Source: Cavia porcellus
Lineage: Eukaryota; Chordata; Mammalia; Rodentia; Caviidae
Reading direction: 5' to 3'
Length of the DNA: 64,000 nucleotides
NCBI RefSeq assembly: GCF_034190915.1
Contig: NW_026947490.1
Location: 69,987,494 to 70,051,493 of the forward strand
Position 1 is the first letter of the stretch. Each line of letters opens with the position of its first letter. Under the pieces are notes generated by a model that was not told the origin of the DNA, ran no database searches, and saw only the letters and a program-made list of their open reading frames with translations. Positions 47,541 through 57,684 of the stretch are shown one piece after another. Position numbers and translations under genes: made by a program.

Positions 47541-49340
47541 ACAAAAGACCAAAATGCAATCTCAAACCTCCAGTCAATCCCAAGAAAGACTAGGAGCCAT
47601 GTACATAGAAGAAAATATAAGCCATACACCTGAAATGCCTGAAATAATAGCAACTGAAATGCATAAACAACTCTGGAAAGCTATAAAATAATTCATATCA
47701 GAAATAATCTCCAAGGTAAAAGAAGAAATGAAAAATGTAATGAAAGAAATGCTGAACACATCTAAAGAAGACATAGTTTAAAAATTAGAGGAATAATGCA
47801 AAAAGATGAACTTTGAATGAACAACATAAGAAACAAACTGAATGTATGAAGCAGATTCAAAGAAATAAAAAATTCCATGGAAAGTTGGCAAAACTGTCTC
47901 AACAAAATTGAAGATAGAATTTCAGACCTCAAAGGCAAGATTGCAGCTAGTGAACAGGAAAGGAAAAATCTTTTTAAAATAACAAGGAATCAGGAAATAA
48001 CAATTGAACAGCTGCAAGATGATGCAAAGAAAAACAACATAATATTGATATGGATAAATGAAAAAGAAAGGAGCAACACAAATGACATCATGAGGCTATT
48101 TACAGAAGTAATAGCTGAAAACTTCCCAATCAGGAGAATGGAAACTGACATGCGGATCAGTAAAACATATAGAACTCCAAGTAACCATAACCAAAAAAAA
48201 AAAAAAAAGACCTACACACAGACATCTAATAATCACCATTCCAGAAATCCAACATAGGTACAGAATATTCAAAGCTGTTAGAGAGAAAAGACAGATCACC
48301 TATAAAGGAAAATCTATCAAAATCACAGAAGAATTCTCAACACAAACAATGAAGTCAAGAAGAGCATAGAATGAAGTATTTCAGATCCTAAAGGAAAATG
48401 ACTTCCAATCCAGACTGATGTACCTTGCAAAACTGTCCTTCAAAATGGATGGAGAAATAAGATTCTTCCATGACAAAGAATAGCAGAAGAATTTCATGAC
48501 CACCAAACCAACCCGGCATAAAATACTGAAAGACATTCTATATAAACATAGGAAAAAAATCACTAAGCAAGGCAGACAATTTAACAGAGTGGGAAGGTAA
48601 AGAAGCAACAGCAGAAAGAATATGTCAAAAATAAACCAATATATAGCAATTATAAACATTAAAAGGCCTGAATTTACCAACTAAAAGAACAGATTGGCAG
48701 AATGGATCAAGAAACAACATCCAACTGTATGCTCTCTACAAGAAACCCATCTAACCCAAAAGGAAATTCATAGATTGAAAGTCAAAGGATGGAAAATAAT
48801 ACTTCATGCAACAGGAACTCCAAAAAAATTGGGAGTAGTTATTCTGTTTGTATACAATGTGAACTTCAAACCAAGAATGATCCAAAGAGATAAAGAAGGT
48901 CACTACATACTAGTTAGGGGAAACCTTCAAGAGGAAGAGATAACAATTTTACATATATATGCACCAAATTCCAGAGCACCCAGCTATACAAAGCAAGTAT
49001 TAACAGAAATAAAAATTCAAATAAGCAGTAACACAATAACAACAGAAGACATTAACATGCTATTGACACAAAGGGACAGATAAACCAGATAGAAAATCAG
49101 CAAAAAAATGACAGAACTCAATCACACCTGTGAACAAATGGATTTGATAGACGTATACAGAGTATTCCATCCAACAACATCAGAACATACATTCTTTTCA
49201 GCAGTACTTGGGACATTCTCTGAAATACACAATATACTAGTCCACAGAACATACTTAAGTAAATGCAGAAGAATTGAAATTACCCCATGCATGTTATTGG
49301 GTCATAGTGCCATGAAACTAGAAATTAATGATAAAAGAAA
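47541..49340 (+). mobile_element. L1-B LINE: ORF1 and ORF2 endonuclease, then internal break
   Basis: ORF1 spans about 47550-48390. The best open frame, 47877-48257 (126 codons), has a heptad-like N-terminal part and then the RNA-binding region, disrupted by a 16-A run at 48195-48210. ORF2 starts near 48665. The frame 48694-49083 (129 codons) is the endonuclease N-terminus with the catalytic-Glu motif QETHL and IYAPNS. The next piece continues to about 49340, where sequence jumps to L1 3' UTR. About 2.9 kb of ORF2 is missing. Confidence 0.85.
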
Positions 49341-49344
49341 CTGC

Positions 49345-49620
49345 AAAAACTGCATATATAATGGAGTACTAGTTAGCTATAAAGAAGGGTAAATCTGAGG
49401 TTTTTTTATAGGTAAATGGATGCAACTGGAGACCATACTCATAGGAGAAACTAATCAGACTTACATGTGTAAACACTGTGTTGTCTCCCTCATGTAAGAA
49501 ACCAGAGATTAAATAAGATGCAAAAAGTTAGGGTTAGGTACATACATATTTTGAAAGGGTTTGAAACTATTCATAAGGAAAGAACAACTGGAATGGGGTA
49601 AAACAGAAAAGATTAAAGGG

Positions 49621-49651
<31 letters not shown>

Positions 49652-49920
49652 ATTATATATATATATATATATAATAGCTAACAAATGATATTATTGGTCC
49701 TATTAGTTCAAGGAAAGGACATGTGATTGCTTATATTGTTTGATTTGTTTTGTATGCCCATATCTTGTAAAATGAGCAAATATTTTGACAATAACAATAT
49801 GCAATATAGTAACTATTGTTAATTTCCTATAAGCTTATTTTGGGATCCTATATCATTTCTACCATTTTGTTTTTATTGCTTTGTTTTCTTTTAAACATTT
49901 TAAAATTTAAAAAAAATCCT
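49345..49920 (+). mobile_element. L1 3' UTR, probably the continuation of L1-A
   Basis: Begins 'ataatggagtactagttagc', which would follow the L1-A end at 46984 ('tacaatggaatgga') in an intact element. The 3' UTR runs past a long TA repeat to a poly-A at 49908-49917. It resembles 4.7-5.18 kb. It could instead be the L1-B 3' end after deletion. Confidence 0.75.
49620..49674. repeat. (TA)n microsatellite
   Basis: About 25 TA units with two single-base interruptions, within the L1 3' UTR. Confidence 0.9.
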
Positions 49921-49959
49921 CAATGTAAAGTTGATTGGCTCTCCTTTGATTTTGAATAG

Positions 49960-50413
49960 CTGATTGAAACATAGATGGTATAGTTCGTGTCTAGATGTTC
50001 CTCCAAAGCTTCATGCACTTATAGGATTTGTTTGGTTTTGGGGGGGTGGGATTTGTTTGTTTGTTTGTTTGTTTAGAGATAGCTGAGTCTAGAGTGATTG
50101 GTTCTTAGTTCAATGCTGGAATTAAAGGTGCTGAGATGAAGGATGGATGATTTCTTGATCAGTCCTTAGATTGGACTGGCAACAGCCTATTCCCAGTAGA
50201 TTGGATACAATATAAGGAATGAAAAGAGGCTTGTCTCATTGTCTATTTTGTTACTTTTACTGTCTTCTGTCACCATGAACAGCTGTCACTCTGCCATGTA
50301 CCACCAGCTAATTATAGATAAAACCCCTAAAAACGGTGAGATAAACATTTTCTCTTTTAACTTGAGTGTCAGGTATTTTGCCTCAGCAACAAGAAAAATA
50401 ACTAAAATAATAG
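49960..50413 (+). mobile_element. MaLR LTR, sense
   Basis: The 3' end 'gcctcagcaacaagaaaaat' followed by 'aactaaaata' and the preceding 'acttgagtgtcaggtatttt' are the conserved sense-strand MaLR LTR end. The start near 'gattgaaacatagatggtat' is approximate. A G-run and a (GTTT)n tract lie at 50040-50073. Confidence 0.6.
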
Positions 50414-50585
50414 AAAAATAATTGGGCATGTACATCAGGTGGTGACTAGGGATGGAGGACCGCTGGGGAACACTAACCAATTTCCTTACATTGACTCATG
50501 GTTGAATATAATTGATAGTCAACCTAAATGGCTGCAGCCTTGTCTGGAGACATACTGTAAAACATTCATGGCCTGAGTGAGGCTA

Positions 50586-50676
50586 AGACAAAGAAAGAAA
50601 GAGAAAGAAAGAAAGAAAGAAAGAAGGGAGGGAGGGAGGGAGGGGGGGAGGGAGGGAGGGAGAAAGGAAGGAAGGA

Positions 50677-50723
<47 letters not shown>

Positions 50724-50774
50724 GAAGAAAGAAAGGAAGGAAGGAAAAAAGGAAGGAAGAAAGGAAGAAAGCAA
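50586..50774. repeat. Purine microsatellite, GAAA/GGGA/GGAA
   Basis: A continuous purine tract of about 190 bp: GAAA units, then GGGA units (50626-50662), then GAAA and GGAA units. Long frames on both strands (for example 82 codons plus, 97 codons minus) are repeat artefacts. Confidence 0.95.
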
Positions 50775-50879
50775 ACAAGCAACCCAGCTAGAGCCACAGG
50801 GAAGAAAAAGGCAGCATGGCCCTGAGCTGACTAGTATCTTGCCTAGCTTCATAAGATGTGAAATGAGCTGGAACAACAG

Positions 50880-52200
50880 AAGGAACTAAGGATGACATTG
50901 AGGCAAGGGCCACAGGTGGAGAAAGAGAGCCTCACACTAAAGGTGAGCTTTGAAAAAGCTACTGCCACCCAAACCAGCTAAACCTGGAACCAGGGCACAT
51001 CTGCAGCAATACTGAGGACACATTGTGCAGCAAGGAGCAGACGGAAATGGAGTTAGCTCAGCAGCAGCAGTTGGTGGTAGAGGAGGAACGACTGTGCCAT
51101 GAGGCTGAAGACTGTACACACAAAGAGTTCGAAATTGACGAGGAAGCTCCAAGACAACATAAGACTTCACTGGAAAGTCTAGTAGCTCAAAGCCAAGGTG
51201 AAGGAGATGTGATGCTTGCAGAAGCAAATGGAACAGGGGAGTCAGTTTGGCAGCTATACGCGGTCTAAAAGGCTGACAAGAAATGACTACAGACAGAAGA
51301 AAACATATAAGCATGCAAGAATCAGCTAAAGGCAACACATAGACAACCTGTTAATGACTGACGACAACAAGGAGGCTTGAGAACATGCCAAGCATGAGAC
51401 AACACAGACTCACTGGCAAAGGAGAGAGACAGAGCAACTGGAGCAGTTGGCAGAATTTCATGCCCAGGACAAGTGCAAGCAGAGCTAGAAAAACAAAATC
51501 TGAAATGACACATGCAGGAAGAGATGGCACAGCAGACAGAGATAACAACGGATGCACAACAGTAGAAACACAGTAACCAGCAAGAGATACAGCATCTGTG
51601 ACCGAGTTCAGAGGCAGAGATCCAACTCAAGACTCAGTAGGTGGAGGAAGCTAAACACAGACGGCTATAGATCAGAGATCCACATCCTGCACCTACAGCT
51701 GAGGATGACTGAGCACCACCATGATGGGGTTGAGAAGAATCTCCAGGCTCTGATTGCCTGGGTGGCAGAGAAGAAAACACAAAAACCACCAAGCACAAAA
51801 ATTCTGAGTGTTTATAGAGAAAAATACAAGAACAGCCAACAGAAGTATCAAACAGAGGAAGAGGTGGCCTCAACATGTGAAGGCTGAAACTAAAACAGTT
51901 CAAGAGAATCAAAAGTGTCTGCAGTCCCTGGAGGAACAGGCTAAGGAGCCAAAGTGGTGCCTGTGAGAGACAAGGGCAAAGTGGACATGCCAAGTACAGT
52001 AGCTCTGGAGAGACCTCGGCATTACACAGAGAAAATTTCTAACAAGTGAGTCTCTTTTACAGAGAAAACTGAACAACTGGAACACACCCTGCAGAAAGAA
52101 CATACAACAATGACTCACCAGGGAGAGGTGACAAAGTGGTTAATGCAACAACAAGCAAAAACTACACATGCTTCCACGGTGGGAGATGGAGCACTGGCAA
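50880..52200 (+). pseudogene. Unidentified coiled-coil-like coding relic
   Basis: Plus-strand frames broken by several stops share a Glu/Gln/Lys/Ala-rich, heptad-like composition: 51023-51268 (81 codons, with ELAQQQQ and EEERLCHEAED), then 51700-51887 and about 52060-52150 (with EKTEQLEHTLQKEH). Codon-like text between them in other frames suggests frameshifts. I cannot name the parent. It lies between the MaLR LTR and the ERV1 pol, without an obvious poly-A or target duplication. It may be a retrocopy of a cellular coiled-coil mRNA, or an unusual gag-region sequence of this ERV. Confidence 0.4.
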
Positions 52201-52229
52201 GTAGAGGCCAGTGAGACACTGAGGACCGT

Positions 52230-53345
52230 GTATGGATAATCTCCTTTTGAAAGCCCCTACCTGCAAGGACTGCTATCAGAAAAACTAACAATTCTTTTAT
52301 CTGCTCTAGTGGGCTGGATACAAGATGTCCAAGAAAAACACACAAATATCCATAAAAGAGGTCAGACAGGTAGGTGCCATAATGACAGAAGGGGAGCTCT
52401 AATTGGACACTGATCAGAAACAAGACTTTCTGTGCCCTCACAATGCCAATCACACAATTCCAGATATGAGAGTGTTGGGGGCAGTGGAATTCTATCATAT
52501 CTGGACACCAAATTTCTCACTTATGGCTCAGCTCCTGTATGCATTCACAAAAAGGGGTGAGGGAAGTCCCTCCTTTGAAAAGCTGACCAGGAAAAAGCAT
52601 TAAACAAATCAAAAAGGCTCTGACCATGTCCCAGCTGTAGTACTACCAGATACAACTAATCTTTTCTTACTATATATCTGTGAACAAAAAAAGTGCCTAA
52701 AGGAGTCCTAACTTAGGTTGTAGGACGCTAGCAATGCCTGGTGGCATATTCATCAAAACAGACTCTATGTCTTTAGGATGGCCTCCATGATTTAAGATAC
52801 TTTCTGCTACTCCTCTGCTAATGCAGGAAGCTGACAAGCTTACTTGGGGACATCTGATCATTTGGTTACCATATTCAGTGATAACCTTGGGTCCTATTGA
52901 ACCCAAGAGGACACAATTTGTTGTCCGACTTGAAGATGACTCAATATCAGGACTTTTATGTGAAAATCCTTACATAACTCTAAGAACAGTGAACATTCAA
53001 TCCAGCTACTTTGTTCCCAGTCAAACTGGGACCTTCTCTTCATGACTATGAGGAAACCTTAGATGAAGTATTCTTGAACCAGGGGGATCTCACAGATCAT
53101 CTCCTCAAAGACCCAGTTGTTAAATACTTCACAAATGGAAGCAGATTGGTACTAGAAGGGGCCTGTTGGGCAGGATATGCTGTGGTGATACTGGATTCTG
53201 TGATAAATGATCAGCCTCTACCCAGTGAAACCTAAGCCCAGAAGGCAGAGCTGTTTGCCTTACCAAGAGTTGTTTTGCTAGCAAAAGACCAAAAGCTAAC
53301 ATCTACAGTGATTTTAAATATGCTTTTGCTTTGGTGGACACAAAA
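52230..53345 (+). pseudogene. ERV1 pol remnant: RT end, connection, RNase H
   Basis: Broken frames follow the gammaretrovirus-like Pol order. 52470-52600 corresponds to the end of reverse transcriptase/thumb, 52640-53040 to the connection region and 53040-53300 to RNase H. The RNase H box reads YFTNGS, with asparagine (codon 53134-53136) in place of the catalytic aspartate. AQKAEL (glutamate codon 53248) is preserved after a stop at 53233. Frameshifts and stops make it non-functional. It was originally continuous with the segments at 53.85-54.18 and 56.36-57.37 kb. Confidence 0.75.
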
Positions 53346-53409
53346 ATTTTATAGCTCCTAGATGATAGAGGGGCTGTAAAAATAGCTGTGATACCCTTTA
53401 GGGGACACC

Positions 53410-53841
53410 TGTCGGTGTCACTCCCGGCCGGCAGGAAGGACACACAACAAAGTCTGGCAGTGGACAACCTTTTCTTTTATTTTCCTTCTCCGTACAGCCT
53501 GCCCTGGGATCGCTCCCAGCCGAAGCCTCCTCTGGTCCGCTCCCCGCGGCTCCTTCCGTGCTTCGCTCCGAAGCCTCTACCGGTCCGCTCTCCGCAGCTC
53601 CTTCCGGGCTTCTACTTCCCCCCAGGGGTGGCACCAGTATATATACGGATACAGTGTCCAATCATGTTAAAGTAAGCAAGGCAAGCTGATTGGCTTAACA
53701 TATTATTGAGCGGGTTGTTTACGCGGTAAGCAGGAAACTAACGTGCTCGATGGGAGGGGTAATCTAACTCAGGCTTTACTCTTTACCACAGGCCGCATGA
53801 TCGCTATATGCGGCGGCTCGGCAATGTGGTGGCTCCCAACA
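53410..53841 (-). mobile_element. Solo LTR, ERVK/IAP-like, with TSD GACACC
   Basis: On the minus strand the 432-bp LTR starts TGTTGGGAGCC, a typical class II start, and ends AGTGACACCGACA. GACACC flanks it at 53404-53409 and 53842-53847, a perfect 6-bp duplication. Minus-strand signals include a TATA-like box (plus 'gtatatatacgg', about 53636-53648) and AATAAA at 53481-53476. It is G+C- and CpG-rich relative to its host ERV1 pol, suggesting a recent insertion. It is the product of LTR-LTR recombination that removed the provirus interior. Confidence 0.85.
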
Positions 53842-53847
53842 GACACC

Positions 53848-54180
53848 AACATACCAAAACATTTAAATCTAGAGAAAACTTAAAAACAAATAACAAAATG
53901 GGCTGTTACAACGGCCTTACAATCCAAAAGTGGGGTCCTGGCTATGCCCTTCATCCTGGACCCTTCTCTTCCAGAGACCCCAAACTACTCTCCAAAAACA
54001 AATGAGCGAAAATCCCATGGTTCTCCTAGGAATCTGAAAATTGTATAAGGGGAAGATGTGGAAATTCTCTGAGGGGGGATTTGCTATCCCTGAAATGCTG
54101 GCTCCCAGGTTTGTAAGATAATTCCATCAAGGGTCTCACCTGGGGAAAATGGCACTAGGTAGTCATTCTTTGTACTGTGG
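53848..54180 (+). pseudogene. ERV1 internal fragment between insertions
   Basis: The host sequence resumes exactly after the GACACC duplication and continues to the MaLR insertion at 54181. Probably RNase H end or integrase start of the same pol, but no motif is readable. Confidence 0.4.
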
Positions 54181-54521
54181 TGTCTTAGTTACTTTATGCT
54201 CATTGCTGAGACAAAACACCTGATGCCCAAGTTGGGAAAGGAAAGGTTTATTTCTTACAGTTTTTGGAGGTTTCAGTCCACACTCAGTTGGCTCCCAGGC
54301 AGGCAGGCATGGCTGGGCCGCCTTTCATGGCGGCTGCAAACAGCAAGGAGGAACCAGCAAAGAGCAAGACACACCTTCTTCCTGCCATTACATCACATCA
54401 TGGCTCCACCCCTATGTGGGTGGAGCACTGACACTATCAATCCAAGCACTATACAATGAACCATCACAAATGAACAATGCAAATTCATGAGGCCTGGGGG
54501 ACACAGACATAAACCATGACA
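54181..54521 (-). mobile_element. MaLR 3' LTR (left copy)
   Basis: On the plus strand it begins TGTCTTAGTTACTTTATGC and ends AACCATGACA, antisense to the element. It pairs with 56011-56355: about 95 percent of positions match by hand alignment, with roughly 17 differences plus a G-run length change. The plus-strand frame 54196-54459 is an antisense shadow, and its twin frame at 56026 has the same origin. Confidence 0.85.
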
Positions 54522-56010
54522 TTCCACCCCTGGCCCCCAGGACTCATGTATATCCTTTATGCAGAAGACATTTAGTCCACCTCTAAGAGTTGCCAAAGTC
54601 CTAACAGCTTCAGCATTGCTGAAAAGTCCAAGTCCCAAGTCTCCTCCAAGATCTATGGCAAACTCTTAACTGTAAGCCCCTGTACAAACAAAACAAGGTT
54701 AAACATTTCTGAAATGCAAAGCCACAAGATAAACATTACCATTCCAAAAGTTACAAACAGGGGAATATAAAGCATTGGAAACATAGCAAGTCCAACATCC
54801 AGCAGGACAAACATTAAGTCCTAGAGTTCCACACTCAGCATCTGAAGCAATCTGGTTGCAAGCTCCAAAAGGCTTGGGTGATTCCACCCCCAGGGCACTT
54901 CCAGCAATTTCAACTCCCGCAGCTTTTCTTTTAAATCTTCTCTGCTTGCTTTTTGCAGCTTCCCTTGGATCATCCACATTCCTGGCTTTTCCAAACTTCT
55001 GGGGTCTCCACTGCACCTTCGGCTTCACACTTACATCTTCACAAATTGCCCTCTCAGGGGCACATTGCTTGGCCTCACAGGCCCTTTGCAATCGAGGTGG
55101 AAGCCATCTTACCCTCAGAATTCGTGCATTTTCCTTGCACCTAAAATCAGCACCTTGTGGATGCCGCCAAGGTTTGCTGCTAGCTGAAGCAGTAGCCAGG
55201 CTTTTCTATCGCTTGGCTATAGGGGTCAGTTGCCTGGATCACAGGATTCTGTTTACCTGATTGTGAGAAAAAGCTTCTCTAGTTGCCACCATTCTGGAAC
55301 CTCATGTGGCTGCTGTCGCCATTCTGGAACATGGCGCTCTTCAGCTTTTCCCTCTGAGCAAATTTTTTCACCTTTGCTGTGAGGCTGCACAGGGTGGGGA
55401 CCTGCTTCCTGGGATGCCCCGGGGCCATCTTTCTTATCTCTCTGTTTCTCTTCAGGAATCAAAATCTCAACTCTGTCTTTACAATCCACAGCCTTCCTGG
55501 AATTTTCCTTCTGGCCAAACTCACAATATTGGCAATTATCCTGCTGAGCTCTTTGCTCTTGATTTGAAACATAAAGCTGGCTGAAAGCCCCCAACAATAG
55601 CCATGCCACAGCCTCAATGTTCGATTGCTTTTTAATTTCTTTTTCAATATTAATCAGTCCATTGCCCTTTGTCTCAGTTTCAGGCAAAGTCTCTTGGCAG
55701 GAGCAAAATATAGACAAACTTTCTGCCAAGCTATAACACACATCATGTGGAGCCCAACAACCAATACAGTCCTTCTTCCCAGCAGAAACCTCCCAAGCCT
55801 GGTCTTTACCATCAGGCTATCAGCCTTCTGGTCTCCTGAGCTCTGACCAGAATCTCCTCTACAGAACAGCCTAAGCTGCTCCAGCTCTATGCATCCAGAC
55901 GACATGTCTGAACTTTTCTAAATTCTGTCCACAAGCCATTTCCAAAGCGTTTCAAAAAACATGGTCAGATATAGTCACAGCAAACGACCCCACTCCTTGG
56001 TACCAAATGC
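54522..56010 (-). mobile_element. MaLR internal region
   Basis: A 1.49-kb interior between two MaLR LTRs, the usual size for these non-autonomous ERVL-dependent elements. Next to the 5' LTR the minus strand reads 'tttggtaccaaggagtgggg' (plus 55988-56007), matching a tRNA-Leu-type primer site with one extra base. Frames up to 162 codons (minus 55253-55741, in the sense direction of the element) lack Pol motifs; MaLR interiors are non-coding or carry only gag-like relics. Confidence 0.8.
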
Positions 56011-56355
56011 TGTCTTAGTTACTTTATGCTTGTCGCTGAGACAAAATACCTGATGCCCAAGTTGGAAAAAGAAAGGTTTATTTCTTACAGTTTTTGGAGG
56101 TTTCAGTCCACACTCAGTTGGCTCCCAGGCAGGTGGGCATGGCTGGGCCACCTTTCATGGTGGCTGCAAACAGCAAGGAAGAACCAGCAAAGAGCAAGAC
56201 ACACCTTCTTCCTGCCATTACATCACATCCTGGCTCCACCCCTATGTGGGTGGAGCACTGACACCATCAATCCAAACACTATACAATGAACCATCACAAA
56301 TGAACAATGCAAACTCATGAGGCCTTGGGGGGGGGCACAGACATAAATCATGATA
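56011..56355 (-). mobile_element. MaLR 5' LTR (right copy)
   Basis: 345 bp, partner of 54181-54521. It ends ATCATGATA at the right boundary, with a G-run at 56327-56335. The immediate flanks (TGTGG on the left, CGTGT on the right of the whole element) are only partly alike, so no target duplication is claimed. Confidence 0.85.
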
Positions 56356-57093
56356 CGTGTCTAACTTTCTTTATTCAAGCTATTTGTGAGCAAGGATAAC
56401 CTGTGCCCACAATGACCCAAGCCAAGGACCTACTTGACACCTCCAGTGTCCAGCTTGTGAGAATTTGCTTGTGGGCTTCCATGAACTCCCCTGAATGGGA
56501 GATTATCAATAAATGTTGGTGCTAGTCTACACCTTCTTAGAATGGGTTGAAGCCTTCCCCACCCAAAAAAAAGGCATTAGAGATGGCATAGTTGCTGTTC
56601 AGAGACATTATCTCATAATTCAGACTACCACTAACTTTGGAGTCAGAATATAGGCCTACATTCATGACTAAGATAGTCCTGGTGATCATATGGATGTTGA
56701 AAATAACATGAAACCTAGACACAGCCTACCAGCCCCAGAACGCAAGAGAAATGGATTGCGTGAACCAGACACTCAAATGATCAATGAAAAATCACTGCTA
56801 ATAAACCCACTTGACATGGCTCTCCTCCAAGTCAGAGGTAGTCCCACCAAACTGGATGTTGCCCTTATGAAATCTTATTCAGCAGGCCAGATCAGAAGTG
56901 ATCTCTGTGATGTAAAAAATTGACCCTAAGAAGACAAATATACTTAAAAATAGCTCTACAAGGTATCCATGGCTGAATACAAAAGAGAATGCTTATAAGC
57001 CCAACAAACCCAACACACTGTTTCAAGCCTCGGACCTTGTTTAGGTCAAGAAATAAAATCCAACCACCCTGGAGCCCATTTAAAATGGGTCCC
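56356..57093 (+). pseudogene. ERV1 pol remnant: integrase region
   Basis: Near 56530-56560 the frame reads EWVEAFPT, a recognisable gammaretrovirus-like integrase core motif. The frame 56690-56923 (77 codons) corresponds to the later core/C-terminal part, with MALLQVRGSPTK in the expected place. Stops and frameshifts break it elsewhere. It is interrupted by an ID SINE at 57094. Confidence 0.65.
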
Positions 57094-57200
57094 GGGGCTG
57101 GGGATTTAGCTCAGCGGCATAAGCACCTGCCTTGCAAGCAGGCGGTCGTGAGTTCGATCCCCGGTACCGATAAAAACGAAAAAGACAAAAAAAAAAAAAA
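57094..57200 (+). mobile_element. Young ID-type SINE, tRNA-Ala(UGC)-derived
   Basis: An intact copy with a pol III A box (TAGCTCAGCGGCATAAGC, about 57106-57123), hairpin CCTGC-CTTGCAA-GCAGG with anticodon TGC, and B box (GTTCGATCC). A unique tail 'gataaaaacgaaaaagac' is followed by poly-A. Perfect duplication ATGGGTCCC at 57085-57093 and 57201-57209, longer if adjoining A's are counted. It serves as the reference copy for the family in this window. Confidence 0.95.
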
Positions 57201-57370
57201 ATGGGTCCCATGTTGTAATTTGGTCCACCTCCACTACTGTTAAAGTTATAGAAACTGTACTTGGAGCCACAATAGAAGGCTCAAACATGCAGCCTAAGAC
57301 AAGTGGATCAACCCACATGATCCAGATCTCCCAAATCAGTTGATCCTATGACAAGAGCAAGTAGTAACTT
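57201..57370 (+). pseudogene. ERV1 end of pol
   Basis: The host sequence continues after the SINE with the end of the integrase-like reading, including 'gccacaatagaaggctcaaa', and then runs straight into the 3' LTR. There is no room for env, so env has been lost or was never present. Confidence 0.45.
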
Positions 57371-57681
57371 TGGTCCCTGTAAGGTGCAGTTTTTAACACC
57401 ATTTTCCCATAACATCATGATATACTCTAAGAAGGGCCACCAAGATATGCTGTTATGAAACTCTCACAGCTTAACAAACTGCCTTTGTTCTCCTTCTGCA
57501 AACTTGCTTGCTAGTTTGCACCACTAAATATACTAACTCCCTCAACAACATGTATAAAAGTGAAGCCCTTCCTTTGTTTGGGGCTCAATCCTTTGGACAT
57601 GAGTCTGCTGACTTGGTGTACTCCTAAAATCAGTCCTCCTATTTTTCCCATGGTATCTCTGGTCTCATTAGTTCTGAAACA
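57371..57681 (+). mobile_element. 3' LTR of class I ERV
   Basis: 311 bp aligning with 39972-40287. It begins TGGTCCCTGTAAG, contains 'gtataaaagtgaagcccttc' (a TATA-type box), and ends TTCTGAAACA. Divergence between the two copies is substantial with many indels, indicating a much older insertion than the MaLR, SINE or solo LTR nested in it. Confidence 0.7.
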
Positions 57682-57684
57682 TCT

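Noticed and set aside
53404..53860. GACACC repeats as part of the ERV1 LTR
   Set aside because: They exactly bracket a TG...CA sequence with a class II start and different composition. A separate solo LTR insertion explains all features.
55253..55741. 162-codon minus-strand frame as a viral protein
   Set aside because: It lies in the MaLR interior in sense direction but shows no Gag or Pol motif. MaLR elements are non-autonomous and this is probably chance.
54176..56360. Target duplication for the complete MaLR element
   Set aside because: Flanks TGTGG and CGTGT share only part of their bases; not claimed.
57094..57200. Functional tRNA-Ala gene
   Set aside because: It has A and B boxes and a TGC anticodon arm, but also a SINE-specific tail, a poly-A and target-site duplications. 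The acceptor stem does not close, and at least three similar copies lie in the window.
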